A DNA stretch of 39,533 bases from positions 1 through 39,533 of the forward strand of contig CALVMJ010000008.1 of the NCBI GenBank assembly GCA_944345365.1, given 5' to 3'. Made by a program: the position numbers and the translations under genes. The notes below the pieces were generated by a model. The model was not told the DNA's origin. It saw nothing but the letters and a program-made list of their open reading frames with translations, and searched no databases. This document shows, in pieces, positions 26,594 to 34,959 of the stretch. Source of the stretch: an uncultured Clostridia bacterium. Its GTDB lineage: Bacteria > Bacillota > Clostridia > Christensenellales > UBA1242. Positions within the stretch are counted from its first letter, which is position 1; every line of letters starts with the position of its first letter.

Positions 26594-27667
26594 ATGGGAA
26601 AAAAGATTTGCGTTTATGCTATATGTAAAAATGAAGCAAAACATATAAAAAGGTGGATTGAAAGTGTTAAAGAAGCCGATTATATTGCTGTTTTAGATAC
26701 GGGAAGTGAAGATGAAAGTGTTGAATTACTAAAATCATACAACGTGATTGTAGAGCAGAAAATTATTAGCCCTTGGAGATTCGATGTTGCAAGGAATGAA
26801 AGCATGAAATTAATTCCTCCTGACACAGATATTTGTGTTTGTGTTGATCTCGACGAATGTTTTGAAAAAGGTTGGAGAGAAAAGCTTGAAAGCTGTTGGA
26901 AAGAAAACACAAAAAGAGCTAGATACAGATACACATGGAATTTTTTAGAAGATGGAAGAGAAGGGTTTGTTTTTTTTGCGGACAAAATCCATTCCTACGG
27001 AGATTTTTATTGGAAATATCCAGTCCATGAAGTTCTTTGTTCAAATTTAAGTAACTATGAAGTTACTCTTGCCAAAGGAGTTCAATTAAATCATTATGCC
27101 GATCATAAAAAGTCAAGGGGGCAATACTTAAAGCTTCTTGAAATGTCAGTAGAGGAAAATCCTGAAGATGACAGAAATGTGCACTATCTTGGAAGAGAAT
27201 ATATGTTTCACAAGGAGTATGAAAAAGCTATCGAGACCTTGAAGAGACACTTGACTTTAAAAAGCGCAGTTTGGGACAAAGAAAGGTGTGCAAGTTTAAG
27301 ATATATAGGCAATTCATATAAGATTTTAAAAAACTACGAAGAGGCAATTAAATATTACAGGCTTGCTATTTTAGAATGTCCAAACAATCGAGAGCCATAT
27401 TATGATTTAGCATTTTTGTTCTATGAGAGAAAAAAATATCTTGAATGTGCGTCGGTTTTGGAAGCGATGCTAAATATAAAAGAGAGGGATTTGAGCTATA
27501 TCTCAATGCCAAACTGTTGGGACGAATCAGTCTATGATTTGCTTGCACTATGCTATTACTATTTAAATGACAAAAAAAGAGCATTAAAAAACTCTGAGTT
27601 TGCTATTTCAATGAATCCAACAAGTCAAAGGCTTTTAAATAACCATAAAATTTATGAAAAAATGTAA
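26594..27667 (+). CDS. family 2-type glycosyltransferase with TPR repeats
   Basis: A 357-residue protein. The N-terminal GT-A domain begins KICVYAICKNEAKHIKRW, then LDTGSEDESV, with a DxD-type metal and nucleotide-sugar motif at residues 85-88 (VDLDE) and a WKYPVHEVL block. From about residue 195 to the end there are tetratricopeptide-like helical pairs (YLGREYMFHKEYEKAIETL, YIGNSYKILKNYEEAIKYY). This GT-A plus TPR layout is known in protein and peptide glycosyltransferases such as the SunS type; donor and acceptor are unknown here. A TATAAT and GAGG site precede it, 45 bp after the GlmU-GlmM fusion. It has no membrane segment, so it acts in the cytoplasm. Confidence 0.82.
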   Translation: MGKKICVYAICKNEAKHIKRWIESVKEADYIAVLDTGSEDESVELLKSYNVIVEQKIISPWRFDVARNESMKLIPPDTDICVCVDLDECFEKGWREKLESCWKENTKRARYRYTWNFLEDGREGFVFFADKIHSYGDFYWKYPVHEVLCSNLSNYEVTLAKGVQLNHYADHKKSRGQYLKLLEMSVEENPEDDRNVHYLGREYMFHKEYEKAIETLKRHLTLKSAVWDKERCASLRYIGNSYKILKNYEEAIKYYRLAILECPNNREPYYDLAFLFYERKKYLECASVLEAMLNIKERDLSYISMPNCWDESVYDLLALCYYYLNDKKRALKNSEFAISMNPTSQRLLNNHKIYEKM

Positions 27668-27739
27668 AAAGATAGTATTTTGCACTAAAACAAAAGTAGA
27701 TTTCTTGTCTTGTTTGTCATAAGAATAAATGAGGTGTGT

Positions 27740-28534
27740 ATGAATTTATATAAAGCGAATGGTTGTGGTAATAGTTTTATAATAATTGATGGCAGAGAAG
27801 AAGATTGTAAGAAAAAAATTTTTTGTGAGGCAAAAGAAATCTGCAAGAGTGAACTTTTTAATGTGGACGGAATTTTATATTTGGAATCAAGTCAAAATGC
27901 CGATGTATTTATGAATATAATTAACTCCGATGGAAGTATTGCAAAAATGTGTGGAAACGGAATAAGATGTGTAGCACAATATCTTAATAATTTAACTCCA
28001 CAAAAATATAATTTTAAGATAGAAACACTCAGTGGTGTGAAAACCGTTAATGTTTGTTGTAATGACGGAAAAAAAGCAATTTGCAGGGTTGATATGGGAA
28101 AAATTAAAATTTCTCCAAAGTGTAAATACTTTGATTTTCTTCAAAAAAATGTTTTCTTTGACGAAGTGGATACCGGAAACAAACACGCTGTATTTATCTG
28201 CGACGAACAAATTTTCAGAAAATCCGAGCATATCTATGCATTTTTGCAAGGAAAAGATGGAATAAATGTTGAGTTTGTTGACAGGATTGATGGCGAAAAT
28301 GTTAAGGCGAGGGTTTTTGAAAGGGGGTGTGGTGAAACTATGGCATGTGGAAGTGGTGCCGTAGCAATAGCTTATTCACTTTATGAAAAAGGTTTTGGGA
28401 AATGCTTTAACATCAAAATGCCAGGAGGGGTTTTGAATGTAAGTATATCTGGTGGCAGAGGATATTTAACAGCAGAAAGTGAAATTCTGCCCATACGAAA
28501 TATTGATTTTCAAACTACTAACACAAAAATCTAA
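27740..28534 (+). CDS. dapF: diaminopimelate epimerase
   Basis: A 264-residue cofactor-independent racemase converting LL- to meso-diaminopimelate for lysine and peptidoglycan. Both catalytic cysteines are present: C71 in MCGNGIRC and C203 in ERGCGETMACGSGA. The start KANGCGNSF and NKHAVFI blocks also match the family. I choose the ATG at 27740 because GAGGTG precedes it and the protein then begins MNLYKANG like other DapF enzymes. A longer frame from a TTG at 27710 lacks a ribosome site. It lies 72 bp after the glycosyltransferase and is probably cotranscribed. Confidence 0.93.
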   Translation: MNLYKANGCGNSFIIIDGREEDCKKKIFCEAKEICKSELFNVDGILYLESSQNADVFMNIINSDGSIAKMCGNGIRCVAQYLNNLTPQKYNFKIETLSGVKTVNVCCNDGKKAICRVDMGKIKISPKCKYFDFLQKNVFFDEVDTGNKHAVFICDEQIFRKSEHIYAFLQGKDGINVEFVDRIDGENVKARVFERGCGETMACGSGAVAIAYSLYEKGFGKCFNIKMPGGVLNVSISGGRGYLTAESEILPIRNIDFQTTNTKI

Positions 28535-28552
28535 ATTAACAAAAAAAACATT

Positions 28553-28586
28553 AAAAAAAGAAGCTCATAAACAAGCTTCTTTTTTA
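28553..28586. terminator. bidirectional terminator between dapF and the acyltransferase
   Basis: Stem AGAAGCT/AGCTTCT with flanking A and T runs, loop about 8 nt. It works for convergent dapF (plus) and the acyltransferase (minus), whose stop codon overlaps its edge. Confidence 0.85.
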
Positions 28587-29279
28587 GCTGTTTGAAAGGT
28601 AACTTTTTTGCCCAAGTTCATTACAACGATCACACAAAACAATTGATAATTCCTTTCTTGATTTATACTTGGATAACAACTGGCTAGACATCACAGGTTT
28701 ATCAACTACATGCACTCTTTCCTCTTTGTGAAAGTAAGAAAGATAAACAGGAAGGTCAAAGCCTTTTTTTAGGCAGTATTCCAAAAAGAAAACTGCGCCA
28801 GCGTAAAAGCCCTTTAATTTGTCGTGATAACCATCGTCAGACATTTCGGGAAAGATAATTAAACTTTGATTTTCCTTAATTGTTTTAAAACTTTCCGAAA
28901 TTGTTTTTTTTAGTCTTAAATCAGTGTAGGTTGGTATTAAATTTAAGCCTTTATAGAAAAGATTTGTAAATGGGCAGGCAAAAAATGCTATTATCTTAGA
29001 AAGAGTTTTGCCCTTTCCTTTTTTTTGTTTAAAGTAAATTTCAGCCAAATATTTATAATTTGCTCTTAGCCCTTCGGTCATTTCATGTGTTCCCCAAAAT
29101 CTAAACGGGTGATCCAAAAAAAGTTCGAAGGATAAAGGCGCAGACGCTCCTACATGGTTTGTTAATATTACGCAAGGATTTTCAAGCTTTTCGCCCAAAT
29201 ATTTAAAACTTGACTTTTTCTTAAAAAGCCTAACAATTCTTAAAACGCACTTATACCATAATTTCTTTTTTCTCTTCAT
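28584..29279 (-). CDS. PlsC-like lysophospholipid acyltransferase family protein
   Basis: A 231-residue protein resembling 1-acyl-glycerol-3-phosphate acyltransferases. Block I reads VILTNHVGASAP and a later block reads LIIFPEMSDDGYHDKLKGFYAGA, in the place of the family's FPEG motif. The classical HX4D is not intact: the His is followed by Ala where Asp is expected, so activity is uncertain or this is a variant subfamily. There is no obvious transmembrane helix; the basic N-terminus (MKRKKKLWYK) may associate with the membrane. I start at 29279 because AAAAGGGAAAAGGA precedes it and the promoter at 29316-29344 would start the mRNA downstream of any longer frame. Confidence 0.75.
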   Translation of the reverse strand: MKRKKKLWYKCVLRIVRLFKKKSSFKYLGEKLENPCVILTNHVGASAPLSFELFLDHPFRFWGTHEMTEGLRANYKYLAEIYFKQKKGKGKTLSKIIAFFACPFTNLFYKGLNLIPTYTDLRLKKTISESFKTIKENQSLIIFPEMSDDGYHDKLKGFYAGAVFFLEYCLKKGFDLPVYLSYFHKEERVHVVDKPVMSSQLLSKYKSRKELSIVLCDRCNELGQKSYLSNS

Positions 29280-29315
29280 TCCTTTTCCCTTTTTAGTAAT
29301 TCTAGTTACAACCAT

Positions 29316-29344
29316 ACTATACCATAAAAATTTGTTTTCTTCAA
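29316..29344 (-). promoter_or_regulatory. promoter of the acyltransferase gene
   Basis: Minus strand: TTGAAG (29344-29339), 17-bp spacer, TATAGT (29321-29316). The start near 29309 fixes translation at the ATG at 29279. Confidence 0.65.
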
Positions 29345-29397
29345 AGTAATTAGTGCTAAATTTTTGTTGATTGTTAATTTGTTTTCTGTAAAAAAAG

Positions 29398-29426
29398 TTG
29401 ACTTTATCTTGGAAAAAAATTATAAT
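29398..29426 (+). promoter_or_regulatory. promoter of the T-box/aspS-gatCAB operon
   Basis: TTGACT (29398-29403), 17-bp spacer, TATAAT (29421-29426). Predicted start is near 29433, at the beginning of the T-box leader. Confidence 0.85.
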
Positions 29427-29432
29427 AAAAAA

Positions 29433-29690
29433 AACGTTGATGAAGAAAAGTAACACAAAACCTTTTTTACAGAGAGGTGGAGAGGCTGAAAACCACTAAA
29501 AAGATTGTGTGAAAGAACACTTCGGAGTTGTCTTTTTGAAATTATAGTAGGAAAGATCGGGTAAGCCCGTTAAAGCTGTAAAAGAGGGGAGAAAATATAT
29601 AGATAATTTTCTCAAGTTAGGTGGCACCGCGAGTCATTCGTCCTAACGCTTTAAAAAGCGTTTAGTCGAGTGGCTTTTTATTATTATTTT
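29433..29690 (+). promoter_or_regulatory. T-box riboswitch leader, probable tRNA-Asn specificity
   Basis: The conserved T-box core AGGTGGCACCGCG lies at 29619-29631. Its TGGC bulge would pair with the GCCA end of an uncharged tRNA carrying a G discriminator. Stem I appears closed by TTACAG/CTGTAA (29467-29472 with 29574-29579) and carries the distal GGCTGAAA element. The likely specifier is AAC at 29516-29518, followed by ACTTCGGAG. The antiterminator uses TTAGG with CCTAA (about 29617 and 29642), which competes with terminator stem CTAACGCTTT/AAAGCGTT...TAG (29643-29665) before the T-run. T-boxes bind the uncharged tRNA and allow readthrough when it accumulates. AAC means Asn, not Asp, control. 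The specifier call is my reading of the alignment, not a fold calculation. Confidence 0.88.
29631..29680 (+). terminator. T-box-controlled terminator before aspS
   Basis: Hairpin with upper stem CTAACGCTTT (29643-29652) and AAAGCGTTTAG, a partly paired lower stem (GAGTCATTCG region with CGAGTGGC), and TTTTT ending near 29679. It is mutually exclusive with the T-box antiterminator because both use CTAAC. Confidence 0.85.
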
Positions 29691-29701
29691 AAGGAGGAAT
29701 T

Positions 29702-31456
29702 ATGAAAATTAAAGAAAATTATTACAGAACAAACACATGTGGTGAGCTTAGGGCAAAAGATGCTTCAAAAGAGGTTGTGTTATCGGGTTGGGTTGATACG
29801 ATAAGAGATCATGGAGGAATTACATTTATTGATCTAAGGGATCACTATGGAAAAACTCAGCTCGTTTTTAGTGAATTGCCAGATTTTAAAATTTCAAAGG
29901 AGTGCGTGATAAGAGTAGAAGGCAAAGTTCGATTAAGAGAAAATGAACAAATTAACACAAAACTTTCAACCGGAGAGATTGAGGTTGTTGTCTGCAAGGC
30001 CGAAATGTTAGGGGCTTGCCAAAGTGTATTGCCGTTTGAAATTTCTGAAAGTCGAAAAACTAGCGAAGATGTGAGGCTTCAATACAGGTTTTTGGATCTT
30101 AGAAATAAAATAATGCAAGACAACATTGTTTTCAGATCAAAAGTGATTCAAGATTTAAGAAAAGAGATGACAGAACTTGGATTTACTGAATTTCAAACTC
30201 CAATATTGACCGTGTCATCACCAGAGGGAGCGAGAGATTACATCGTTCCAAGCAGGCTTCACCCAGGAAAGTTCTATGCTCTTCCTCAGGCACCTCAACA
30301 GTTTAAACAGCTGTTAATGGTATCTGGAATGGACAGGTATTTCCAAATTGCACCATGTTTTAGAGATGAAGATGCAAGAGCTGACAGGTGCCCGGGAGAA
30401 TTTTATCAACTTGATATGGAGATGAGTTTCGCCACCCAGGAAGATGTCTTTGCTGTTATGGAAACAGTTTTACCTAGAATTTTTGAAAAATATGGAAAGA
30501 GCAAAATTGCCGAGGTTCCTTTCCCAAGAATACCATATAAAGAGGCGATGGACAGATTTGGAAGTGACAAACCAGACTTAAGAAATCCGCTTGAAATCAA
30601 AAACATAACAGAAGTTTTCAAAAACACCACCTTCCAAGCTTTTAAAGATAAGGTTGTTCGAGCTATTTGTGCACCAGCTGGAAGTTTGCCAAGAAGAGCA
30701 ATTGACGAGCTGACAAACTTTGCTGTTGAAAACGGAGCAAAAGGACTTGCTTGGGTGAGAATTAATGATGATAAATCTCTTTATGGGCCTATTGTTAAGT
30801 TTATGACCGAAGAGGAACAAAAATTGATGATAGAAACAATGGGGGCAAAAGAGGGGGATATTATATTTATAGTTGCAGATAAATATAGTGTTTGCTCAAA
30901 AGTTTTGGGTCTTTTAAGAACAGAGCTTTGCAACAAACTTGACCTTCTTGAAAAGAATGTTTATAAATTCTGTTGGATTGTTGACTTCCCTATGTATGAA
31001 TATGACGAAGAAAACGAAAAAATAGACTTTTGTCATAATCCATTCTCCATGCCTCAGGGAGGGCTTGAAGCATTAAACTCAAAAGATCCACTTGATGTTC
31101 TTGCATATCAATATGACATAATTGTAAACGGAGTAGAGCTTTCGTCAGGGGCTGTTAGAAATCATGACCTATCCATTATGTTAAAGGCTTTTGAGATTGC
31201 CGGATATACAGAAGAAGACATTAAAACAAAGTTTTCTGCTTTATATAACGCCTTCAAATTTGGTGCTCCTCCACACGCAGGAATCGCACCAGGAGTTGAC
31301 AGAATGATTATGCTTTTGCTTGAAGAAAAGAGCATAAGAGAAGTTGTAGCTTTCCCTATGAATAAAAAGGCTCAAGACTTAATGATGGGTGCTCCGGGCG
31401 AAGTAACTGAGAAGCAGTTAAGAGAGGTTCATATTAAACTTAGAACTAAACAATAA
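29702..31456 (+). CDS. aspS: aspartyl-tRNA synthetase, probably non-discriminating
   Basis: A 584-residue bacterial-type class II AspRS. The N-terminal OB fold (about 22-105) binds the anticodon. The catalytic core shows PQAPQQFKQ, motif 2 FRDEDARADR, a GAD insertion in the middle, and motif 3 GIAPGVDRMIMLL. In the OB fold the segment IRDHGG carries His at residue 37, where strictly Asp-specific enzymes such as those of E. coli and B. subtilis have Leu. His here is linked to relaxed tRNA recognition in the Pseudomonas enzyme. The T-box and the gatCAB genes directly downstream fit an enzyme making Asp-tRNA(Asn) for amidation. The ribosome site is AAGGAGG. The relaxed specificity is inferred. 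Confidence 0.96.
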   Translation: MKIKENYYRTNTCGELRAKDASKEVVLSGWVDTIRDHGGITFIDLRDHYGKTQLVFSELPDFKISKECVIRVEGKVRLRENEQINTKLSTGEIEVVVCKAEMLGACQSVLPFEISESRKTSEDVRLQYRFLDLRNKIMQDNIVFRSKVIQDLRKEMTELGFTEFQTPILTVSSPEGARDYIVPSRLHPGKFYALPQAPQQFKQLLMVSGMDRYFQIAPCFRDEDARADRCPGEFYQLDMEMSFATQEDVFAVMETVLPRIFEKYGKSKIAEVPFPRIPYKEAMDRFGSDKPDLRNPLEIKNITEVFKNTTFQAFKDKVVRAICAPAGSLPRRAIDELTNFAVENGAKGLAWVRINDDKSLYGPIVKFMTEEEQKLMIETMGAKEGDIIFIVADKYSVCSKVLGLLRTELCNKLDLLEKNVYKFCWIVDFPMYEYDEENEKIDFCHNPFSMPQGGLEALNSKDPLDVLAYQYDIIVNGVELSSGAVRNHDLSIMLKAFEIAGYTEEDIKTKFSALYNAFKFGAPPHAGIAPGVDRMIMLLLEEKSIREVVAFPMNKKAQDLMMGAPGEVTEKQLREVHIKLRTKQ

Positions 31457-31466
31457 GGAGTTTTAA

Positions 31467-31757
31467 ATGAAAAAATTTGATTTGGCTGAGGTAAAGAGAC
31501 TTTCCTCTTTGTCAGCCCTTAGATTTAGCGAAGAAGAATTAAACTCATTTCTACCAGAGTTTGAAAACATTTTGGAAATGGTGGAACAGATAAAGAGTGC
31601 AAACACAGACGAGGTAGAGTTAAAATATCCTGAATGTGACCTTGATGATTTGCGAGAAGACAAGGCAAGAGAGAGTCTTTCTGTGCAAGAAGTATTAACC
31701 AACAGCCCTAAGACAAGAAAGGGGTGCTTCTCTGTGCCACAAATGTTGGAGGATTAA
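31467..31757 (+). CDS. gatC: glutamyl/aspartyl-tRNA amidotransferase subunit C
   Basis: A 96-residue protein with the GatC pattern VKRLSSLSALRFSEEELNSF and later LREDKARESLSVQEVL. GatC wraps around GatA and holds the GatCAB complex together. It starts 10 bp after aspS with an AAGGAG site and ends one base before gatA begins, within the aspS-gatCAB operon. The length is normal for the family. Confidence 0.95.
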   Translation: MKKFDLAEVKRLSSLSALRFSEEELNSFLPEFENILEMVEQIKSANTDEVELKYPECDLDDLREDKARESLSVQEVLTNSPKTRKGCFSVPQMLED

Positions 31758-31758
31758 G

Positions 31759-33192
31759 ATGGAATTTGAAAAATATTCTCTTTTAGAGCTTGTAGACATG
31801 CTAAAAAGCAAAAAAGTTTCAAGTGAAGAACTAACTTCATATTTTATCGCCCAAATAGAAAAAAAGAAAAATTTAAACGCTGTGATCGAAGTTTTTGAAG
31901 ATGCTCTTAGCAAGGCAAAAGAAGCAGACATAAAAATAAAAAACAATGAAAATGGAAAGCTTTTAGGGATTCCTGTTATTATAAAAGACAACATTTTGTA
32001 CAAGGGAAAAGTTTGCTCTTGTTCGTCTAGATTTTTGGAAAACTATGTGGCGCAATATAATAGCACAGTTGTGGAAAAATTATTAAGAGAAGGCGCCGTG
32101 ATTATAGGAAGAGCCAATATGGACGAGTTTGCTATGGGAGGTTCAACGGAAAATTCTGCTTTTGGAATAACTCACAATGCTCTTGATTATGACAGAGTAC
32201 CTGGGGGTTCAAGTGGGGGAAGTGCTGTTGCAGTTGCAGGTGGTCTTTGTCCTGTTTCACTTGGAACGGACACCGGTGGGTCTGTTCGTCAGCCTTGTTC
32301 CTACAATGGCATTGTCGGAATAAAACCTACTTACGGCAGAATTTCAAGATATGGCGTTGTTGCTTTTGCAAGTTCGTTAGAGCAGGTTGGGCCTATGACT
32401 AAGACCGTAAAAGATAACGCATACATGCTTGAAATTCTTTCTGGAAAATCCGAATTTGATGAAACTTCTTCAAAGGAGAAGGTAGAAGATTATTTGTCTG
32501 CCATAAAAGGAAAAATTCAGGGATTAAGAATTGGTGTATGCAAGGAAATTATTGAATCTGTCAAAGGAATGGAGGTAGAAAAACCTTTCCTAGAAGTTAT
32601 TAACTGGCTTAAAGATCAAGGAGCAACACTTGTTGATGTTAGTTTGCCAGACTATAATCTTTCTCTTGCTTGTTACTATATAATTGCTCCGGCTGAGGCT
32701 ACCAGCAACCTTGGAAGGTTTGATGGAATTAAGTATTCAAGAAGAAGTGAAGATGCAAAAAATGTTGACGAAATTTATATCAAAAGCAGGAGTGAAGGAT
32801 TTGGAAAAGAAGTTAAAAGAAGAATTATGCTTGGAAATTTTGTTTTAAGTTCGGGATATTTTGATGCCTACTACAATAAAGCGAAAAAGATTCAGATAAA
32901 ACTAAAAAAACAGACAGAAGAGCTTTTTAGGAAATGTGATGTAGTTCTTTCTCCAACAACTGGTTCGGTTGCCTTCAAACTTGGAAGCAAAAATTCAGAT
33001 CCAGTAAGTATGTATAAAGAGGACAGATTCACAATTATATCAAACATTTTAGGAATTCCTTCATTAACTTTACCATTTGCAAAAGGTGAAAAAGATCTTC
33101 CACTTGGGCTACAAATAATGGCAAACAGCTTTAAAGAGGGAACAATTTATAACCTCGCTGATTTTATAGAAAATAATTGGGAGGTGAAATAA
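31759..33192 (+). CDS. gatA: glutamyl/aspartyl-tRNA amidotransferase subunit A (amidase)
   Basis: A 477-residue amidase-signature enzyme that releases ammonia from glutamine for the GatB site. The Ser-cisSer-Lys triad is K76 (IIKDNI), S151 in PGGSSGGSA and S175 in TDTGGSVRQP, with the spacing of known GatA proteins. Other family blocks include GRANMDEFAMGGSTENSAFG. It begins one base after gatC, and its stop overlaps the gatB start as TAATG, giving tight translational coupling of the complex subunits. The full-length sequence shows no missing residues. Confidence 0.97.
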   Translation: MEFEKYSLLELVDMLKSKKVSSEELTSYFIAQIEKKKNLNAVIEVFEDALSKAKEADIKIKNNENGKLLGIPVIIKDNILYKGKVCSCSSRFLENYVAQYNSTVVEKLLREGAVIIGRANMDEFAMGGSTENSAFGITHNALDYDRVPGGSSGGSAVAVAGGLCPVSLGTDTGGSVRQPCSYNGIVGIKPTYGRISRYGVVAFASSLEQVGPMTKTVKDNAYMLEILSGKSEFDETSSKEKVEDYLSAIKGKIQGLRIGVCKEIIESVKGMEVEKPFLEVINWLKDQGATLVDVSLPDYNLSLACYYIIAPAEATSNLGRFDGIKYSRRSEDAKNVDEIYIKSRSEGFGKEVKRRIMLGNFVLSSGYFDAYYNKAKKIQIKLKKQTEELFRKCDVVLSPTTGSVAFKLGSKNSDPVSMYKEDRFTIISNILGIPSLTLPFAKGEKDLPLGLQIMANSFKEGTIYNLADFIENNWEVK

Positions 33193-34607
33193 TGCAAGAG
33201 TATGACATAGTAATAGGGCTTGAAGTTCATGCAGAACTAAGTACAAAGAGCAAAGTTTTTTGCTCTTGCAAAAATGAGTTTGGTGCAATTCCAAATTCAA
33301 ATTGTTGCCCTGTTTGCATTGGCTTGCCGGGCGCTTTGCCTGTTTTAAATAAAAAAGCAGTAGAACTTGTTATAAAAGCAGGCTTAACAATAGATAGTGA
33401 AATCAATGACTTGGCAGTTTTTGAAAGAAAAAACTATTTTTATCCTGATCTGTCAAAGGCTTATCAAATAAGCCAGCTTGTAAGGCCGATTTGCGTAGGA
33501 GGAGAATTAAAATTAAAAAACAAAATTGTTAGAGTTAACAGAATTCATCTTGAAGAGGATGCTGGAAAACTTATACACTCATCAGGGGATGCAGGAACTC
33601 TTATAGACTATAACCGAGGTGGCGTGCCACTAATGGAGCTTGTAACAGAACCAGACATATCCAGCGCTGAAGAGGCTGTTGAGTTTTTGACAAAACTTAG
33701 ATCTTTACTTGTCTTTGCTGAGGTAGCAGAATGCAAAATGGAACAAGGGGGAATGAGATGCGATGTTAACATTTCAGTTAAACCAAAGGGAAGCAATGTT
33801 CTTGGAAACAGAACAGAAATGAAAAATCTTAATTCCTTTAAAAGCGTTTACAGAGCTATTGAATTTGAATCAGAAAGACAAATAGAGCTACTTGAGAAAG
33901 GTGAAAAAGTTGTTCAAGAAACAAGAAAATGGGACGATGACGCTGGAATAAGCTATGCAATGAGGAAAAAGGAAACATCTCAAGATTACAGATATTTCCC
34001 TGACCCAGATCTTTTGGCAGTAAGAATAAAAAGAGATGAAGTTGAAAATATAAAAAGGACTTTACCTTTAATGCCAGACGAATTAAAGAAAAAATATGTT
34101 TCTGAGTTTGGATTAACAGATTATGACGCCGAGATTATAACAAAAGAAAAATTCTTAATCAACTTTTTTGAAGAAACTATTAAATTGCATTCAAATCCAA
34201 AAAATGTTGCAAATTGGCTTATTACTGAGATTCTAAGTAAAATTAAAGATGAAGATCAGCCAAACATAAAGATAAGCCCAGAAAACTTAGCAAAAATTTT
34301 AAATTTTATTGCAGAAGGAAAAATAACAAGAACAGTAGCAAAAGAAATTTTTGCAAAAGTCTGGGAAAAAGATGAAAATATTGATGCTCTTGTTAAAACA
34401 ATGGGCGGAGGAATCAGCGACGATGAGCTAGAAAACCTGATTTTAAGAATAATTTCTTCAAACCCAAAAGCAGTCGAGGATTTTAAAGCCAGCCCAACAC
34501 CAGAAAAACAGTTAAAATGGTTTGTTGGTCAGGTAATGAAAGAAACAAGAGGAAAAGCCAACGCAGTTAAGGCAGAAGAAAAGATTAAAAATATATTAAG
34601 TAAATAA
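33192..34607 (+). CDS. gatB: aspartyl/glutamyl-tRNA amidotransferase subunit B
   Basis: A 471-residue GatB, the kinase-amidotransferase subunit that activates Asp- or Glu-charged tRNA and adds ammonia delivered from GatA. The start matches the family (YDIVIGLEVHAEL). A cysteine cluster CSC...CCPVC forms the zinc site, HLEEDAGK is the metal and ATP region, and the C-terminal YqeY-like tail ends AVKAEEKIKNILSK. I use the ATG at 33192, which GGGAGGTGA precedes and which overlaps the gatA stop. A TTG further upstream lies before that ribosome site and is not a good start. It is last in the operon. Confidence 0.97.
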   Translation: MQEYDIVIGLEVHAELSTKSKVFCSCKNEFGAIPNSNCCPVCIGLPGALPVLNKKAVELVIKAGLTIDSEINDLAVFERKNYFYPDLSKAYQISQLVRPICVGGELKLKNKIVRVNRIHLEEDAGKLIHSSGDAGTLIDYNRGGVPLMELVTEPDISSAEEAVEFLTKLRSLLVFAEVAECKMEQGGMRCDVNISVKPKGSNVLGNRTEMKNLNSFKSVYRAIEFESERQIELLEKGEKVVQETRKWDDDAGISYAMRKKETSQDYRYFPDPDLLAVRIKRDEVENIKRTLPLMPDELKKKYVSEFGLTDYDAEIITKEKFLINFFEETIKLHSNPKNVANWLITEILSKIKDEDQPNIKISPENLAKILNFIAEGKITRTVAKEIFAKVWEKDENIDALVKTMGGGISDDELENLILRIISSNPKAVEDFKASPTPEKQLKWFVGQVMKETRGKANAVKAEEKIKNILSK

Positions 34608-34959
34608 GAGATTTAATTATAGATTAATAATTATGATAAGATATAATATTATTAAATGTGCATTGATCAATTTTATTTTACAATATTTCTAAGGAAATAT
34701 TGTTGGTTAGTTTTTGTCTTAAGTTATTTGAATAAGAAAAATTTATGCAAAAATTGGTTTTTAAAATATTCGAAGAAATCTATTTTCAGTTTTATATAAT
34801 TTATAATTTCTTAGTAAATATATTAAAAGGTTAATATAGATTACTTTGTAAAATAATAAAAGATTAACGATTAAAATATATGTTGTTAAAAATTTGAATG
34901 TAAATTAGTTATGGTTATATAAAGGTAATAAAAATTTTAAAATACAAAAGAGGTGATTT
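34608..34959. other. AT-rich gap after gatB with a 9-bp palindrome
   Basis: 352 bp without a convincing gene. It has one perfect hairpin, CAATATTTC/GAAATATTG around TAAG (34681-34702), followed by a weak T-rich stretch; this may end the gatB transcript or be an operator. A TATAAA near 34920 and AAAGAGGTGATTT before the ATG at 34960 serve the next gene. Nothing else is identified. Confidence 0.5.

Noticed and set aside
27710..27739. TTG start for dapF
   Set aside because: No ribosome site; GAGGTG sits inside this stretch just before the ATG at 27740, which gives the family-typical N-terminus.
29280..29456. N-terminal extension of the acyltransferase
   Set aside because: The extension overlaps the promoter at 29316-29344 and has no ribosome site; the ATG at 29279 has AAAAGGGAAAAGGA.
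33177..33191. TTG start for gatB
   Set aside because: It precedes the GGGAGGTGA ribosome site, and the ATG at 33192 gives the conserved GatB start.
34634..34693. 19-codon frame after gatB preceded by AT-rich sequence
   Set aside because: No ribosome site or recognisable content, and it ends within the palindrome; likely chance.
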